Source: GCA-2709075 sp964492555 (lineage in GTDB: Bacteria; Pseudomonadota; Alphaproteobacteria; MPNO01; UBA2964). Taken from it: 56,373 nt of DNA. Shown in pieces: positions 7,622 through 16,122 of the stretch (position 1 is the first letter of the stretch; each line of letters starts with the position of its first letter). The DNA lies in the NCBI GenBank assembly GCA_964492555.1, contig CAZBKQ010000012.1, forward strand, positions 1-56,373, read 5' to 3'. The notes below the pieces were generated by a model. It was not told where the DNA came from. It saw only the letters and a program-made list of their open reading frames with translations, and made no database searches. A program made the position numbers and the translations under genes.

Positions 7622-9262
7622 CTAGTTTCCCGGCGCGTACAGGCTGGTCTGCGCGACCGTATAGGTGCTGGGTGTTACCGCGCGCACCGGAATATCGGGT
7701 GCCGCCGCCGCAAATAAATCCAGAACCCTGTTCATCTCCGCCTGGCGCGGATCGTCCGCCCCATACCCGTCGAACCCGGCCAGCAAGATGCGTTTCGCCC
7801 CCGCGGCCGCGCCGAGCGCCAGCGCATAGGCCGCGACCAGCGGTGCCGGCACCGTGCAGCCATTAGCGGAAATCTCGAACCGGTCCGCCGCGACCGCCAT
7901 GCCGAAATCATAGAGCTCGGTCTCTGCCAGCTGGCTTAGCGCGGCATCCGGCAGGGCGGCTTTCGGCGCGATGACCGGACGGTTCAGCGTGCCGTATTCC
8001 TCCGCATTGCTGAGAACCCGGGTCGGGTGGCTGGCGGCAAAGGCGTCAATGGCATCGGCCGGAATATTATCGGAGCGGTTGAGGCAGATGACGCGCGGTT
8101 CGTTGCGCTCGATAAAACCCATAATCCCGTCGCGATGGCGCGCCAGCCCGCTTCCCGCCGCGACAATCAGCAGATCGCGGCCGGCGGCCCAGCCGGTGGC
8201 GTCCCAACTTCCATTCGGATCGCGATAGCCGGTGGCAAAGGCATTTTCCAGACTTTCCCGGCTGAAGGACGCGCCGCCGCCATCGCGCAGCGCTTCCAGC
8301 ACGGTCATGATGTCCTCCGGGCTGTAGCGGTCATCCGACAGCATCTGCTGCACATAGGTCGGGTGAATGCCGTAAATGCCGGAGAGGTAATAGAAAAGAT
8401 TCGCGCCCCAGCCATACCGCGCCTGTAATTCGGCGAACCCGCCTGCCGCGACCGGCACCATGGCTTCGGGTTTCAGACGGTCCAGGCCGCGACGCGCCAG
8501 CTCGATCAGCAGATATTCCATCTCTGCGTTGCCCGCGCCGCGACCCATGCCGAGCACGGTGGCGTCGAGCCAGGATGCGCCCGCGTCGTATGCCGCCATC
8601 GTGTTGGCCAGCGCCCTGCCCATATTATTGTGCATATGGGTGCCGATGGGGCCGCTCCAGCCAGCGCGCAGCGCGGCGACGCAGTCCGCCGCCCCCGCCG
8701 CATCCATATTGCCGAGGGAGTCTGCGAAATAGAGTACATCCACCGTATCCCAGCCGGCGATCTTCCCGGCGAGCGCTGTCAGCTCCGCTTTGGGACGGCC
8801 CGTGGCCTGCATCAGATTCAGGCCTGTCGCATAGCCTTTTTCCTTGAGGCGGCTCAGCGCCGGGCCGCATTCCGGAGCTTCGGTGAAATGGGCGGCGATC
8901 CGGACCAGCGCGACGGGTGAGTCCGCGGCGTCCGAGAACAGCGCATCGACGGCCGCCGCGCCGCCGCCATCGAATTCCAGCAAATCCTTGGCGTTGCACA
9001 TCACGCCGCAGACGGCGCTGCCGGGCAATGGGAGCCGCCGCAACAGATCGTCGGTGGTATAGGCGTAAGGGCCCAGAAACCGGTCTGTCGCGGTAAAGCG
9101 GAAACCGGTTTCGATGACATCGATACCGGCTTTGTCCGCTGCGGTCAGATAGGCCAAGACCAGATCGGGATCGAAATCCCAGTTATTGTAATAGCCGCCA
9201 TCGCGCAGCGTGCAGTCCAGCACGACGGGGGATTTTTCGGAAAGCTCTGAGAATTCTGTCAT
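7622..9262 (-). CDS. HMGL-like aldolase fused to a C-terminal Rossmann-like domain
   Basis: About 546 residues from the ATG at 9262, which overlaps the upstream stop (ATGA). Residues 10-290 form a DRE-TIM metallo-aldolase barrel of the 4-hydroxy-2-oxovalerate aldolase type: VVLDCTLRDGGYYNNWDF near the start, then GTHMHNNMGRALANTMAAY with the metal-binding histidines. Residues about 360-546 form a second domain (PRVICLNRS, RFEISANGC, AKRILLAGFDGYG) recalling MptE-like or DUF115 nucleotide-binding domains. Family members add or split pyruvate on an aldehyde. Next to KdsB and a HAD phosphatase, it could make a 2-keto-3-deoxy sugar acid from pyruvate and a sugar aldehyde. That role is inference. 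Confidence 0.75.
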   Translation of the reverse strand: MTEFSELSEKSPVVLDCTLRDGGYYNNWDFDPDLVLAYLTAADKAGIDVIETGFRFTATDRFLGPYAYTTDDLLRRLPLPGSAVCGVMCNAKDLLEFDGGGAAAVDALFSDAADSPVALVRIAAHFTEAPECGPALSRLKEKGYATGLNLMQATGRPKAELTALAGKIAGWDTVDVLYFADSLGNMDAAGAADCVAALRAGWSGPIGTHMHNNMGRALANTMAAYDAGASWLDATVLGMGRGAGNAEMEYLLIELARRGLDRLKPEAMVPVAAGGFAELQARYGWGANLFYYLSGIYGIHPTYVQQMLSDDRYSPEDIMTVLEALRDGGGASFSRESLENAFATGYRDPNGSWDATGWAAGRDLLIVAAGSGLARHRDGIMGFIERNEPRVICLNRSDNIPADAIDAFAASHPTRVLSNAEEYGTLNRPVIAPKAALPDAALSQLAETELYDFGMAVAADRFEISANGCTVPAPLVAAYALALGAAAGAKRILLAGFDGYGADDPRQAEMNRVLDLFAAAAPDIPVRAVTPSTYTVAQTSLYAPGN

Positions 9263-11064
9263 GTCGTTGTCCGGGGTACGGTTCCCGCGTCTTGGGTTTG
9301 GCGCGCGGCAACAGCGCCGTTTGTCTTCAGCGCGCAAAGCTGATCGATTAAATCTTTCGCGCCTTGTGTGTCGTCGGGCCAGATATGCGAAGCGATTTCG
9401 TCTGATGAAAGCGGCATGGCCCCGTGTGCCATGGCGATGGCGTTCAGCATTGCGGCGGGTTCTGTCTCCGGCGCAATTGCGTACACTGCCGATTTATCGG
9501 AACGCGTTGGCGGTGTTTCGTTCGCCGGCAGATGCCGATAGGGGCAGCCGCCGCCCCAGAGCAGCACCGGAACGCGCGCCGCCAGCGCTTCCTCAATGGT
9601 GGTGGAGGAATGGCTGACCAGCAAATCGGCCGTCGCCAGATCATCCAGAAATCCGCCGCTGGTCTTTACTGTCGCCCGCGGCGATTTCGGCAACAGAGTT
9701 TCCAGCGCCGCCAGTGAACATTCCGCCTGTTCGCGCACGCGGATAACAAGTTCGGCCTCGGTTTCCATTGCGTCAACCGCCTGTATCAGCGCGGTGAGAC
9801 CGGCGACATATTCATCGCTGGTCTCATACATCCAGGGCCGGTGATCGCGCCAGGATTTGGGCGTTCCCGCCTGCAGGATACGAAACGGGCCGGTCTTGCC
9901 GGTGTTCTTACGCGCCCGCTGGAATCCCCAGACGACCGGTTGGACCGGCTCGCGTTTTTGATCCGGCGCCAGTCTCGCCGCCGCCGCATCTGCGTGCGGC
10001 GACTGGGTATAGGCCCGGTCCGTCAACGGGCTGACCAGCAGGCCGCGCGCGTGGTCGTCAATCGCTGCCGCGCTGACCGCGCCATCGGCCTTTCCGTGCG
10101 ATCCATGCGACAGAAGGCTGCGTTTTATCCCGGCCCGGCCCGCCGCCGCGCCAAGCGCTGCATCCAGCCGCCAGCGAAAACTGTAGGACAGGACCGCGCG
10201 TGGCTTGAGGCGCGGCAGATACCCGGTGAGATAGCGCGCCATTCCGTCCGCGGCTGCCGCTTCGGCGGAGATATCCTGTCCGAAAACCGTCAGGCCGCGC
10301 GCGATCACGGGGTCCGTGACGCCCTTGAAAATCTGTCCGATGTCGTCAGTCAGTCCGCTTCGTTCCTCCAGCGCCGGGCAGGACAGGCGTAGGGCAGGTT
10401 TGCCGGAAAGCGCCTGTAACAGGGCTTGTCCCGACCGTGCGGCATCGCGGAGTCCGCCGGCCGAAGGCACAAAACTGACGGCGCGTGCGTCTTTCTCGGT
10501 CTCCAGAAAACTCCGGTGCAGCGGTCCGAACCCCCGGTCGAAATTGGTAAAGATCGCGGGCGCATGCCGGGCGATAATTGCCGCAACACCATTGTTGATG
10601 ACTCCGATCATTTTCGCCCTGGTTTGCGGCGCGCCGAGCCGCCACCAGGGAGCATAGGAAAAGCGCGAGAGCAGGGTGTGTTCCGCCTCTCCCCTGTCCT
10701 CGATCGATTGCCAGCCTGTTCCTTGTGGGAAAAGCCACGGCCCATTTCCTTTTAATGTCTCATGAACGCGCGCCGCCATATGGGCGGTCAGGTCGAACAG
10801 GCTGCGGGCTGTCTCGCCCGCCGCTTCCGGCAGCCGGTCGAAGGCCGGGTTGATCGCGCGCTTCGCCTTGCGCACGCGGGCCAGTGCCCTGCGGTGTGCA
10901 AAAGGCCCATAGATCGTGCATGCCGGAATGTAGCCGGTATTTTCTTTGCGCAGGATCGCCGCCGCGTCCGGGGTCAGGGCAAGACAATTGCGCGCGTCTG
11001 GCCGCGCGGCCGCGAAACGGGCGGCGTCATCCGCGTCGTACAGAATGGCCAGGGGACGGGTCAT
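9259..11064 (-). CDS. Large GT-B-like surface polysaccharide protein
   Basis: A 601-residue protein from the ATG at 11064; a longer frame exists but overlaps the neighbour. I do not recognise an exact family. The C-terminal third looks like a GT-B donor domain: DLLVSHSSTTIEEALAARVP near residue 515, then LLWGGGCPYRH. The middle region (KRSLLSHGSHGKADGAVS) resembles the acceptor/donor linker of capsule transferases. No signal peptide or membrane segment is visible. It overlaps the aldolase gene (ATGA) and follows a CMP-sugar synthetase-like gene, so it is a candidate ulosonic-acid transferase. Confidence 0.6.
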   Translation of the reverse strand: MTRPLAILYDADDAARFAAARPDARNCLALTPDAAAILRKENTGYIPACTIYGPFAHRRALARVRKAKRAINPAFDRLPEAAGETARSLFDLTAHMAARVHETLKGNGPWLFPQGTGWQSIEDRGEAEHTLLSRFSYAPWWRLGAPQTRAKMIGVINNGVAAIIARHAPAIFTNFDRGFGPLHRSFLETEKDARAVSFVPSAGGLRDAARSGQALLQALSGKPALRLSCPALEERSGLTDDIGQIFKGVTDPVIARGLTVFGQDISAEAAAADGMARYLTGYLPRLKPRAVLSYSFRWRLDAALGAAAGRAGIKRSLLSHGSHGKADGAVSAAAIDDHARGLLVSPLTDRAYTQSPHADAAAARLAPDQKREPVQPVVWGFQRARKNTGKTGPFRILQAGTPKSWRDHRPWMYETSDEYVAGLTALIQAVDAMETEAELVIRVREQAECSLAALETLLPKSPRATVKTSGGFLDDLATADLLVSHSSTTIEEALAARVPVLLWGGGCPYRHLPANETPPTRSDKSAVYAIAPETEPAAMLNAIAMAHGAMPLSSDEIASHIWPDDTQGAKDLIDQLCALKTNGAVAARQTQDAGTVPRTTT

Positions 11065-11071
11065 AGTCGTT

Positions 11072-11755
11072 TCAAAGGGTCGCGCCGATGCGTTCCAGAT
11101 AGCGTTCGGCGAGCCAGAGCCCGTCTTCGTCGCGAATATCAACCGTTGCCCAGAAACGGTCGATCGGCGCCATGTCGACTTTCTCTCCGAACGGGTTGGG
11201 CCCGCCGAGCAGATCGGCGCGAAAGATCGAGCCGATACCGGTCAGCTCCTGATACAGCGCCGTGCCGCCGGTCTCGCCGCCGCCGATGACCCGCTCCATC
11301 GCGCCGTCGGCGCTGCCCCTCCAATAATTGTAATCCGCCCGGTGACAGGTAATCAGCGAATCCGGCCGGTCCGCCGCGACCACGCGCATCAGCTCATCGA
11401 TGATACCTTTGGGACGCAGCGGGTGGGTCATTTCCAGCAGCATCAGATAATCCGCGCCGTCCGGCGCGGTTTCCGCGATATGGGCCAGCACATCCAGCGT
11501 GGTCTTGCCCGCACCGCTCAGTTCCGGCGGGCGTTTCGTCAAGGTGACGGCGTCGCCGCGCGCGGCGACATGATCGGCGAACCTGTCATCATCATGGGCG
11601 ATGACGACCCGGCGCGGACATTCAGCTTCCAGCGCCTGATCCAGTGTGATGTCCCAAAGGGTCCGCCCCTGCAATGTGAAAAGCGGCGCATTTCCCGCGT
11701 CGCAGCAATCGGCCTGGCGGACGGGAATGACGATGTCGATAACGGGATCCGTCAT
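11072..11755 (-). CDS. CMP-sugar synthetase-like protein with altered nucleotide loop
   Basis: A 227-residue relative of NeuA/KdsB-type cytidylyltransferases. The fold is recognisable from the N-terminal strand VIDIVIPVR, RVVIAHDDDRFADHVAARG and YLMLLEMTHPLRPKGIIDEL (family equivalent: LLQPTSPLR). The usual ARGGSKGLPGKN loop is not present; the corresponding region reads RQADCCDAGNAPLF. It may therefore have an unusual substrate, or be poorly active. Its start overlaps none of the next gene but its own ATG overlaps the preceding GT2 stop (ATGA). It is grouped with a GT2, a SAF-only NeuB relative and two oxidoreductases. Confidence 0.7.
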   Translation of the reverse strand: MTDPVIDIVIPVRQADCCDAGNAPLFTLQGRTLWDITLDQALEAECPRRVVIAHDDDRFADHVAARGDAVTLTKRPPELSGAGKTTLDVLAHIAETAPDGADYLMLLEMTHPLRPKGIIDELMRVVAADRPDSLITCHRADYNYWRGSADGAMERVIGGGETGGTALYQELTGIGSIFRADLLGGPNPFGEKVDMAPIDRFWATVDIRDEDGLWLAERYLERIGATL

Positions 11756-12438
11756 GTCAAATCCTTCTGGATCAGTTCGATAACCTTCACCACGCGGTCG
11801 GCGCGCTCCAGGCTGCCGTCATGGTGAATGCCGTGATGATGAAAGACCGAGGCGCCCGGTTCATAGACAATCTTGTTGCTGCCGTTCAGGACTTTCTTGG
11901 CCCAGTCGCGGTCCTCGACACCGTGGATTTCTTCATTAAACGGTATTTTTTCCCAGATCGAACGGCGGATCATGGAGTTCGCGTTGTGGAAGAAATAATC
12001 GCGTTTCTGTTCCTTGCGGTCGAGCCCGAAGGTTGTCCAGAGATCGCGCTTGTCGATAGAGCTGCTGTCCGGCAGCGGTTCTTGCCGGCCATAGACCGCG
12101 GCGACATTTTCTTCGCGCATATTCATGGCGAGCCGTGCCAGCCATTGTTCATTTGCAGGGACGCAATGGCCTGACAGAATCGCCAGCAACGGCGCGTCGG
12201 TTGCTTCGATCCCGCGATTGAGGGCGCGCGAGAAATTGAAATCCCGGTCCGGTATATCGACGATAACGCAGCCAAACCCGGCGGCAATTTCGCGCGATCC
12301 GTCCGACGATTCATTATCGACGACGACGATCTCGACCGCCGGATAATCCTGATTGCTGACCGCGAACAGGCAAGAACGCAACCACTTCGCTTCGTTTTTG
12401 GTGCGAATAACGACGGCGATTTTTTCGGAATGCGTCAT
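11752..12438 (-). CDS. Family 2 glycosyltransferase
   Basis: About 228 residues from the ATG at 12438; upstream codons in frame belong to the neighbouring gene's region. IAVVIRTKNEAKWLRSCL is the N-terminal GT2 strand, VEIVVVDNESSDGSREIA the second motif, and FSRALNRGIEATDAPLLAIL with SGHCVPANEQWLARL occupies the donor-site region. This class includes rhamnosyl- and related transferases with SGH in place of a simple DxD. The protein is short for the family but ends naturally. Which sugar it uses is not evident; it sits beside a CMP-sugar synthetase-like gene. Confidence 0.88.
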   Translation of the reverse strand: MTHSEKIAVVIRTKNEAKWLRSCLFAVSNQDYPAVEIVVVDNESSDGSREIAAGFGCVIVDIPDRDFNFSRALNRGIEATDAPLLAILSGHCVPANEQWLARLAMNMREENVAAVYGRQEPLPDSSSIDKRDLWTTFGLDRKEQKRDYFFHNANSMIRRSIWEKIPFNEEIHGVEDRDWAKKVLNGSNKIVYEPGASVFHHHGIHHDGSLERADRVVKVIELIQKDLT

Positions 12439-12445
12439 GGTCTCG

Positions 12446-13180
12446 TTACAGGATATGGCCGAAATGAAGCGCCTCGCCCGGCGCGATATCGTAGCGCAGT
12501 GTCCGGCCGGCGACGGCGTCCTTGAGGGCCGGCGAAAGGCCGCGATATTCCGTAACCGCGACCGCCAGGTCGCCGGTATCGATGATTTCTCCGGCACGCA
12601 GCGGGCGACTTACCGTCAGGCACGCTTCCCGCCCGGCCAGCGCTTCGGTTTCCGCCGGCGCGATGGGGCGCGCGCGTTCCGATAGGCGTTGCGCCGCGAC
12701 CCGGTCGAGCGCGGAAAAATCGATGCCCGCGGCATCTTCGATCAGGATGGCGGCGGCTCCAGCCAGCGCGGCGGGCAACATGGCGTCGGCCAAATCCGTC
12801 ATGACGGCGAACCGTTCCGGCTGATGTGACAGCCAGGCGAGCTGCTCGAAATAGGCGAGATCGACGGCACCCGCCGCGAAATCGAATGTCAGGATCAGAC
12901 GCCCGGGACCGATACTGTCCCGCAACATCGCCATACCCTCTTCGGCGAGGCCGTTTACCGGCGCGTAAATGTCCCGATCTCCGTCCCGCAGGGCGGATAG
13001 CAGGTCGGGGGCGAGGGACTGCCCGGGAGCCAGCAGACAGGTGCCCGCCGCCGGCACGGGTTCGCCCGTCCGAAACGTCTGCAAAATCTCCGCACTGCTT
13101 TCGCCATCCGACCAGACGCCGAAATCCAGCGACGGCGTCTTGCCGTGTTCGGGCAGGTTATTCGCGGTCCAGATTTTCAC
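12446..13180 (-). CDS. SAF-domain protein, apparently a reduced NeuB relative
   Basis: A 244-residue protein starting at a GTG that overlaps the preceding stop (GTGA). The C-terminal 70 residues form a SAF domain like that ending NeuB synthases: RPLRAGEIIDTGDLAVAV, RGLSPALKDAVAGRTLRYDI, APGEALHFGHIL. Before it, PAALAGAAAILIED sits where NeuB has its GA..IEKH strand, but the histidine and the NHNG and SDHT motifs are missing, and the N-terminal half is not recognisable as a PEP-binding barrel. It could be an accessory or antifreeze-type SAF subunit or a decayed synthase. The intact frame and tight packing argue against a simple pseudogene. Confidence 0.65.
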   Translation of the reverse strand: MKIWTANNLPEHGKTPSLDFGVWSDGESSAEILQTFRTGEPVPAAGTCLLAPGQSLAPDLLSALRDGDRDIYAPVNGLAEEGMAMLRDSIGPGRLILTFDFAAGAVDLAYFEQLAWLSHQPERFAVMTDLADAMLPAALAGAAAILIEDAAGIDFSALDRVAAQRLSERARPIAPAETEALAGREACLTVSRPLRAGEIIDTGDLAVAVTEYRGLSPALKDAVAGRTLRYDIAPGEALHFGHIL

Positions 13181-14217
13181 GTCAGTACCAGCGGCACGTC
13201 ATGTGTTTCCGAAAGGGCGCGCAACCCGTCTTCGGTTTCGCTGTCCAGCGGGATGCCGTCCCGCCGCCGCCTCGCGGATTCGCGGATTTCGGGATCGCCG
13301 GGCAGCATCACTTCCTCGCCCTCGCGCGGCGGTTCCGATCGCGCGGCGTCCGTCATGGCCTGCAGACGGGCGCGGAAATCATCCGCGCTACCGCAGCAAT
13401 CGGTACGCATTGCCATATAAAACTGGCCGAGCTTGCGGGGCCGGTCCATCGGGGTCGTGAACATCGCCGGGATATCGCGGGCAACGGCCATGCCGCTCAT
13501 CACCCCGCAGAGAATTTCCACCATCGCGCCCAACCCGTATCCCTTATAGCCGCCGGTCGGGCTGAGGGCGCGCGCCGCGTTTGCATCCGTCGTCGGCGCG
13601 CCGTTCTCATCCGCCGCCAACCCTTCCGCCAGAGGCGTTCCGCTTGCCCGGTGGCGCATCAGACGGTTCCACGGGATGGTGCTGGTCGCCATGTCCAGGC
13701 AGAACGGTTCTTCTTCCCGCCGGGGGGCAGCCATACAGACCGGATTGGTGCCGAACAGCGCGCGCGTTCCGCCATGGGCAACGACCAGCGCATCGGCGTG
13801 GGTAAAGGCGAAACCGATATAGCCCGCCCGCGCGGCTTTCAGCGCGAAACTCGCCATTGCGCCGGGATGGCTTGAATTGAACACCGATACCGTGCCGGTG
13901 CCCTGGGTTTCGGCCATCTCCATTGCGCGGTCCATCGCGTAAATCCCGGCGGCGTGGCCAAACGCGTCATCGGCGTCCAGCGCGCCCATCGCCGGGAAGC
14001 GCTGGTTGAATTTGAAATCCGGTTTCGGATTCTTGCGGCCCGAAAGGGCGGAGGCGGCGTAATGCGGCAACAGGCGGATACCGTGACTGTCCACCCCACG
14101 CAGGCTGGTTTCGCACAGCCCGCTTGTCACGGTGTCGCGTGAGAAGTCATCCAGCCCGGCCTTCGCCAGCACCGCGCCGGTGAATGTCACCAGATCGTCA
14201 TAGGCGATGCGTGTCAT
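13177..14217 (-). CDS. Malate/L-lactate dehydrogenase-family (Ldh_2) oxidoreductase
   Basis: A 346-residue NAD(P)-dependent 2-hydroxyacid dehydrogenase of the type 2 malate/L-lactate/ureidoglycolate family. Recognisable pieces are LRGVDSHGIRLLPHY near residue 40, NSSHPGAMASFALKAA near 115, GTNPVCMAAP near 160 and GGYKGYGLGAMVEIL near 225. The family oxidises or reduces alpha-hydroxy or alpha-keto acids. In an operon of ulosonic-acid genes a likely substrate is the 2-keto acid group of a sugar acid or its precursor, not malate. Its ATG at 14217 overlaps the Gfo/Idh stop (ATGA) and its end overlaps the SAF gene. Confidence 0.85.
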   Translation of the reverse strand: MTRIAYDDLVTFTGAVLAKAGLDDFSRDTVTSGLCETSLRGVDSHGIRLLPHYAASALSGRKNPKPDFKFNQRFPAMGALDADDAFGHAAGIYAMDRAMEMAETQGTGTVSVFNSSHPGAMASFALKAARAGYIGFAFTHADALVVAHGGTRALFGTNPVCMAAPRREEEPFCLDMATSTIPWNRLMRHRASGTPLAEGLAADENGAPTTDANAARALSPTGGYKGYGLGAMVEILCGVMSGMAVARDIPAMFTTPMDRPRKLGQFYMAMRTDCCGSADDFRARLQAMTDAARSEPPREGEEVMLPGDPEIRESARRRRDGIPLDSETEDGLRALSETHDVPLVLT

Positions 14218-15392
14218 ATCTCAACCGGTTGCGGCGTGTTGCCCTTGGCGATGCTCGCATGCACCGCCTCGATCACGGCGACGGAGGCAACGCAATTCGT
14301 AAAACTCGGGCGGGTCTTTTCCAGCGCCTCGACCGTCGCCGTACCGGCGCGGACCGCGATCACGTCTTCCAGAAACCGTCTGACGCTGCCGATTCCATAG
14401 CCATGAAAACTCAACCGGCCCTCATCGTCCGCCCAGGCGCCGGTGAAATAAGGGCTGATATCCTGCGCGCCGCCTTGCGCCCCGGTAAAGCGGATGCCGC
14501 GCCGCGCCTGATCGGCGTCGTACCGGCCTTCCGTGCCGACCATGATGATGCGCTGATCGGACATCGCGCCGGTGCCTTCAGGGTCAATCCAGTTGGTCGC
14601 GAAATTCGAAACGAATGTGCCGCCATCCGGGCGTTGCCATTCGATCACCGCCTGTATCGCATCCCAGCTATCGATCCCGTGCGACGAAAGATATTCCTTC
14701 TGTCCCCAGGCGGTTGCGCGGACGGGTTTAAAGCCGGTCGCCCAGCCGATCAAATCGACATAATGCACGCCGAGATACTGAAAAATGCTGGTTTCGGACG
14801 CCCAGCCCTTGAAGATATCGCGCGGCACGGTTTTTCGCTGGCTGTATTCGACCGTGGCGTAAAGCGGCGTGCCGAGATCGTCGGAACGGATTTTCTCCCG
14901 CATCATCAGGTTCGATTCGTCCAGCCGCTTGTGGAATTCCACCTGCGCGACGACCCCGGCCCGCGCCGCCGCATCGCGCATTCTCCGCGCATCGGAAAGC
15001 GTGCCCGCCAGTGGTTTGACCACCAGGCACGGTATGCCCCGGTTCAGCAGGGGGATCGTCACCCCGGCATGCAGATGATCGGGAACGACGATAATCGCCG
15101 CGTCCGGTTCGACCGCCCTGGCCGCCGCGATATAGGCCTGCCGGTCATCGGATGATTCCGGAAAACACCGGAATTTGCCGCCGACGCCGGTTTCCGCCGC
15201 GATGCGTTCGCTGGCCGTCCGGGCCGCCGCCGCCGTTTCCACCGATGTCGTGGCGATGGCGATGTCGCCGACCTGTCCCGCACGCCGGGCTTCCATCAGC
15301 GCGGGAATAACCGTGCCGCGATATCCCGGCGCGCCGCGTCCGGCGACATACATACCGCCCCCGACGACAAGCACTTTCAACGGATCAGCCAT
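14214..15392 (-). CDS. Gfo/Idh/MocA-family sugar oxidoreductase
   Basis: About 392 residues from the ATG at 15392, which overlaps the end of the CMP-sugar synthetase gene by 8 bases. The N-terminal Rossmann fold reads LKVLVVGGGMYVAGRG, and VPDHLHAGVTIPLLNRGIP and LVVKPLAGTLSDARRM hold the conserved EKP-like lysine region (here VKP). The C-terminal alpha/beta domain is present (FVSNFATNWIDPEGTGAM). Such enzymes oxidise or reduce a ring hydroxyl of a sugar. The pairing with an Ldh_2 enzyme and a CMP-sugar synthetase suggests oxidation-state editing of one ulosonic acid. The substrate is unknown. Confidence 0.85.
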   Translation of the reverse strand: MADPLKVLVVGGGMYVAGRGAPGYRGTVIPALMEARRAGQVGDIAIATTSVETAAAARTASERIAAETGVGGKFRCFPESSDDRQAYIAAARAVEPDAAIIVVPDHLHAGVTIPLLNRGIPCLVVKPLAGTLSDARRMRDAAARAGVVAQVEFHKRLDESNLMMREKIRSDDLGTPLYATVEYSQRKTVPRDIFKGWASETSIFQYLGVHYVDLIGWATGFKPVRATAWGQKEYLSSHGIDSWDAIQAVIEWQRPDGGTFVSNFATNWIDPEGTGAMSDQRIIMVGTEGRYDADQARRGIRFTGAQGGAQDISPYFTGAWADDEGRLSFHGYGIGSVRRFLEDVIAVRAGTATVEALEKTRPSFTNCVASVAVIEAVHASIAKGNTPQPVEI

Positions 15393-16122
15393 CGGCTTGC
15401 TCCGCCGCCGCGTCATATTCAACTGTCCATTTGCCGGATTTTCGCGCGGTGGCGATGGCATCGGCGATCATCAGGTCCTCATCCGTCTTGATGATGATCC
15501 CCGACAGCTTATTGACCGGAAAGGTCCCGAACTTGCCGCAGAAAAGCGCGTATCCCTGCTTGTCCATATCGGCCAGGAAAGGCGCGCAGCGCCACATCAT
15601 CACCGAATATACAAAGGGCAGGACGGGTTGCAGATCCTGTGTCTGCGCAAACTTGCCGGTGAAGCTGAAATTGATAGCATCGTCGCCATACATGGCGTGG
15701 ACCTGCTTTTCCTCAACCGTGATCAGGCTGTCGAGTTTTGCTTCGAAGAAATGTCCGGCCACGGCGGCGATTTCCGCTGCCGTTTGCAAGGGCGAAATCG
15801 GATTGACCCAGGCGACGGTTTCCGACGGGTGGGTGCGCATGAAATCGGCGACCACATCGTCGGACTTGGTGTCGGAGGAACCCAGCACTTCGGGGCGCAG
15901 GTAAAATTCGGCTCCGAACCGTTCCGCGATGGGTTCGAAAACGGGGCTGTCGGCGTTGACGATGACCCGGTCAAACGCGCCCGTTTCACGCGCCGCGCGA
16001 ATCACATGGCTGATCATCGGTTCGCCCGCGATCAATGCCAGGTTCTTCATCTTGAGCCGCGTCGACCCGATCCGGGCCGGGATCATCGCGATCGATTTTG
16101 CCTTATCCGCCATTCTTTTCAA
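15385..16122 (-). CDS. NeuA-like CMP-sugar cytidylyltransferase
   Basis: A 245-residue cytidylyltransferase. The nucleotide loop reads MIPARIGSTRLKMKN, then GEPMISHVI, with SSDTKSDDVVADFM and WVNPISPLQTAAEI as the later motifs. It is a divergent member: the ARxGS is kept but GLPGKN is replaced by RLKMKN. Two starts are possible, a TTG at 16122 overlapping the upstream stop as TTGA, or the ATG at 16113; the former matches the coupling style of the operon. It precedes a Gfo/Idh and an Ldh_2 oxidoreductase, so it may activate an unusual acid sugar. Confidence 0.8.
   Translation of the reverse strand: MKRMADKAKSIAMIPARIGSTRLKMKNLALIAGEPMISHVIRAARETGAFDRVIVNADSPVFEPIAERFGAEFYLRPEVLGSSDTKSDDVVADFMRTHPSETVAWVNPISPLQTAAEIAAVAGHFFEAKLDSLITVEEKQVHAMYGDDAINFSFTGKFAQTQDLQPVLPFVYSVMMWRCAPFLADMDKQGYALFCGKFGTFPVNKLSGIIIKTDEDLMIADAIATARKSGKWTVEYDAAAEQADG

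Noticed and set aside
13177..14217. Central-metabolism malate dehydrogenase
   Set aside because: It belongs to the type 2 malate/lactate family with varied substrates, and its overlaps tie it to ulosonic-acid genes.
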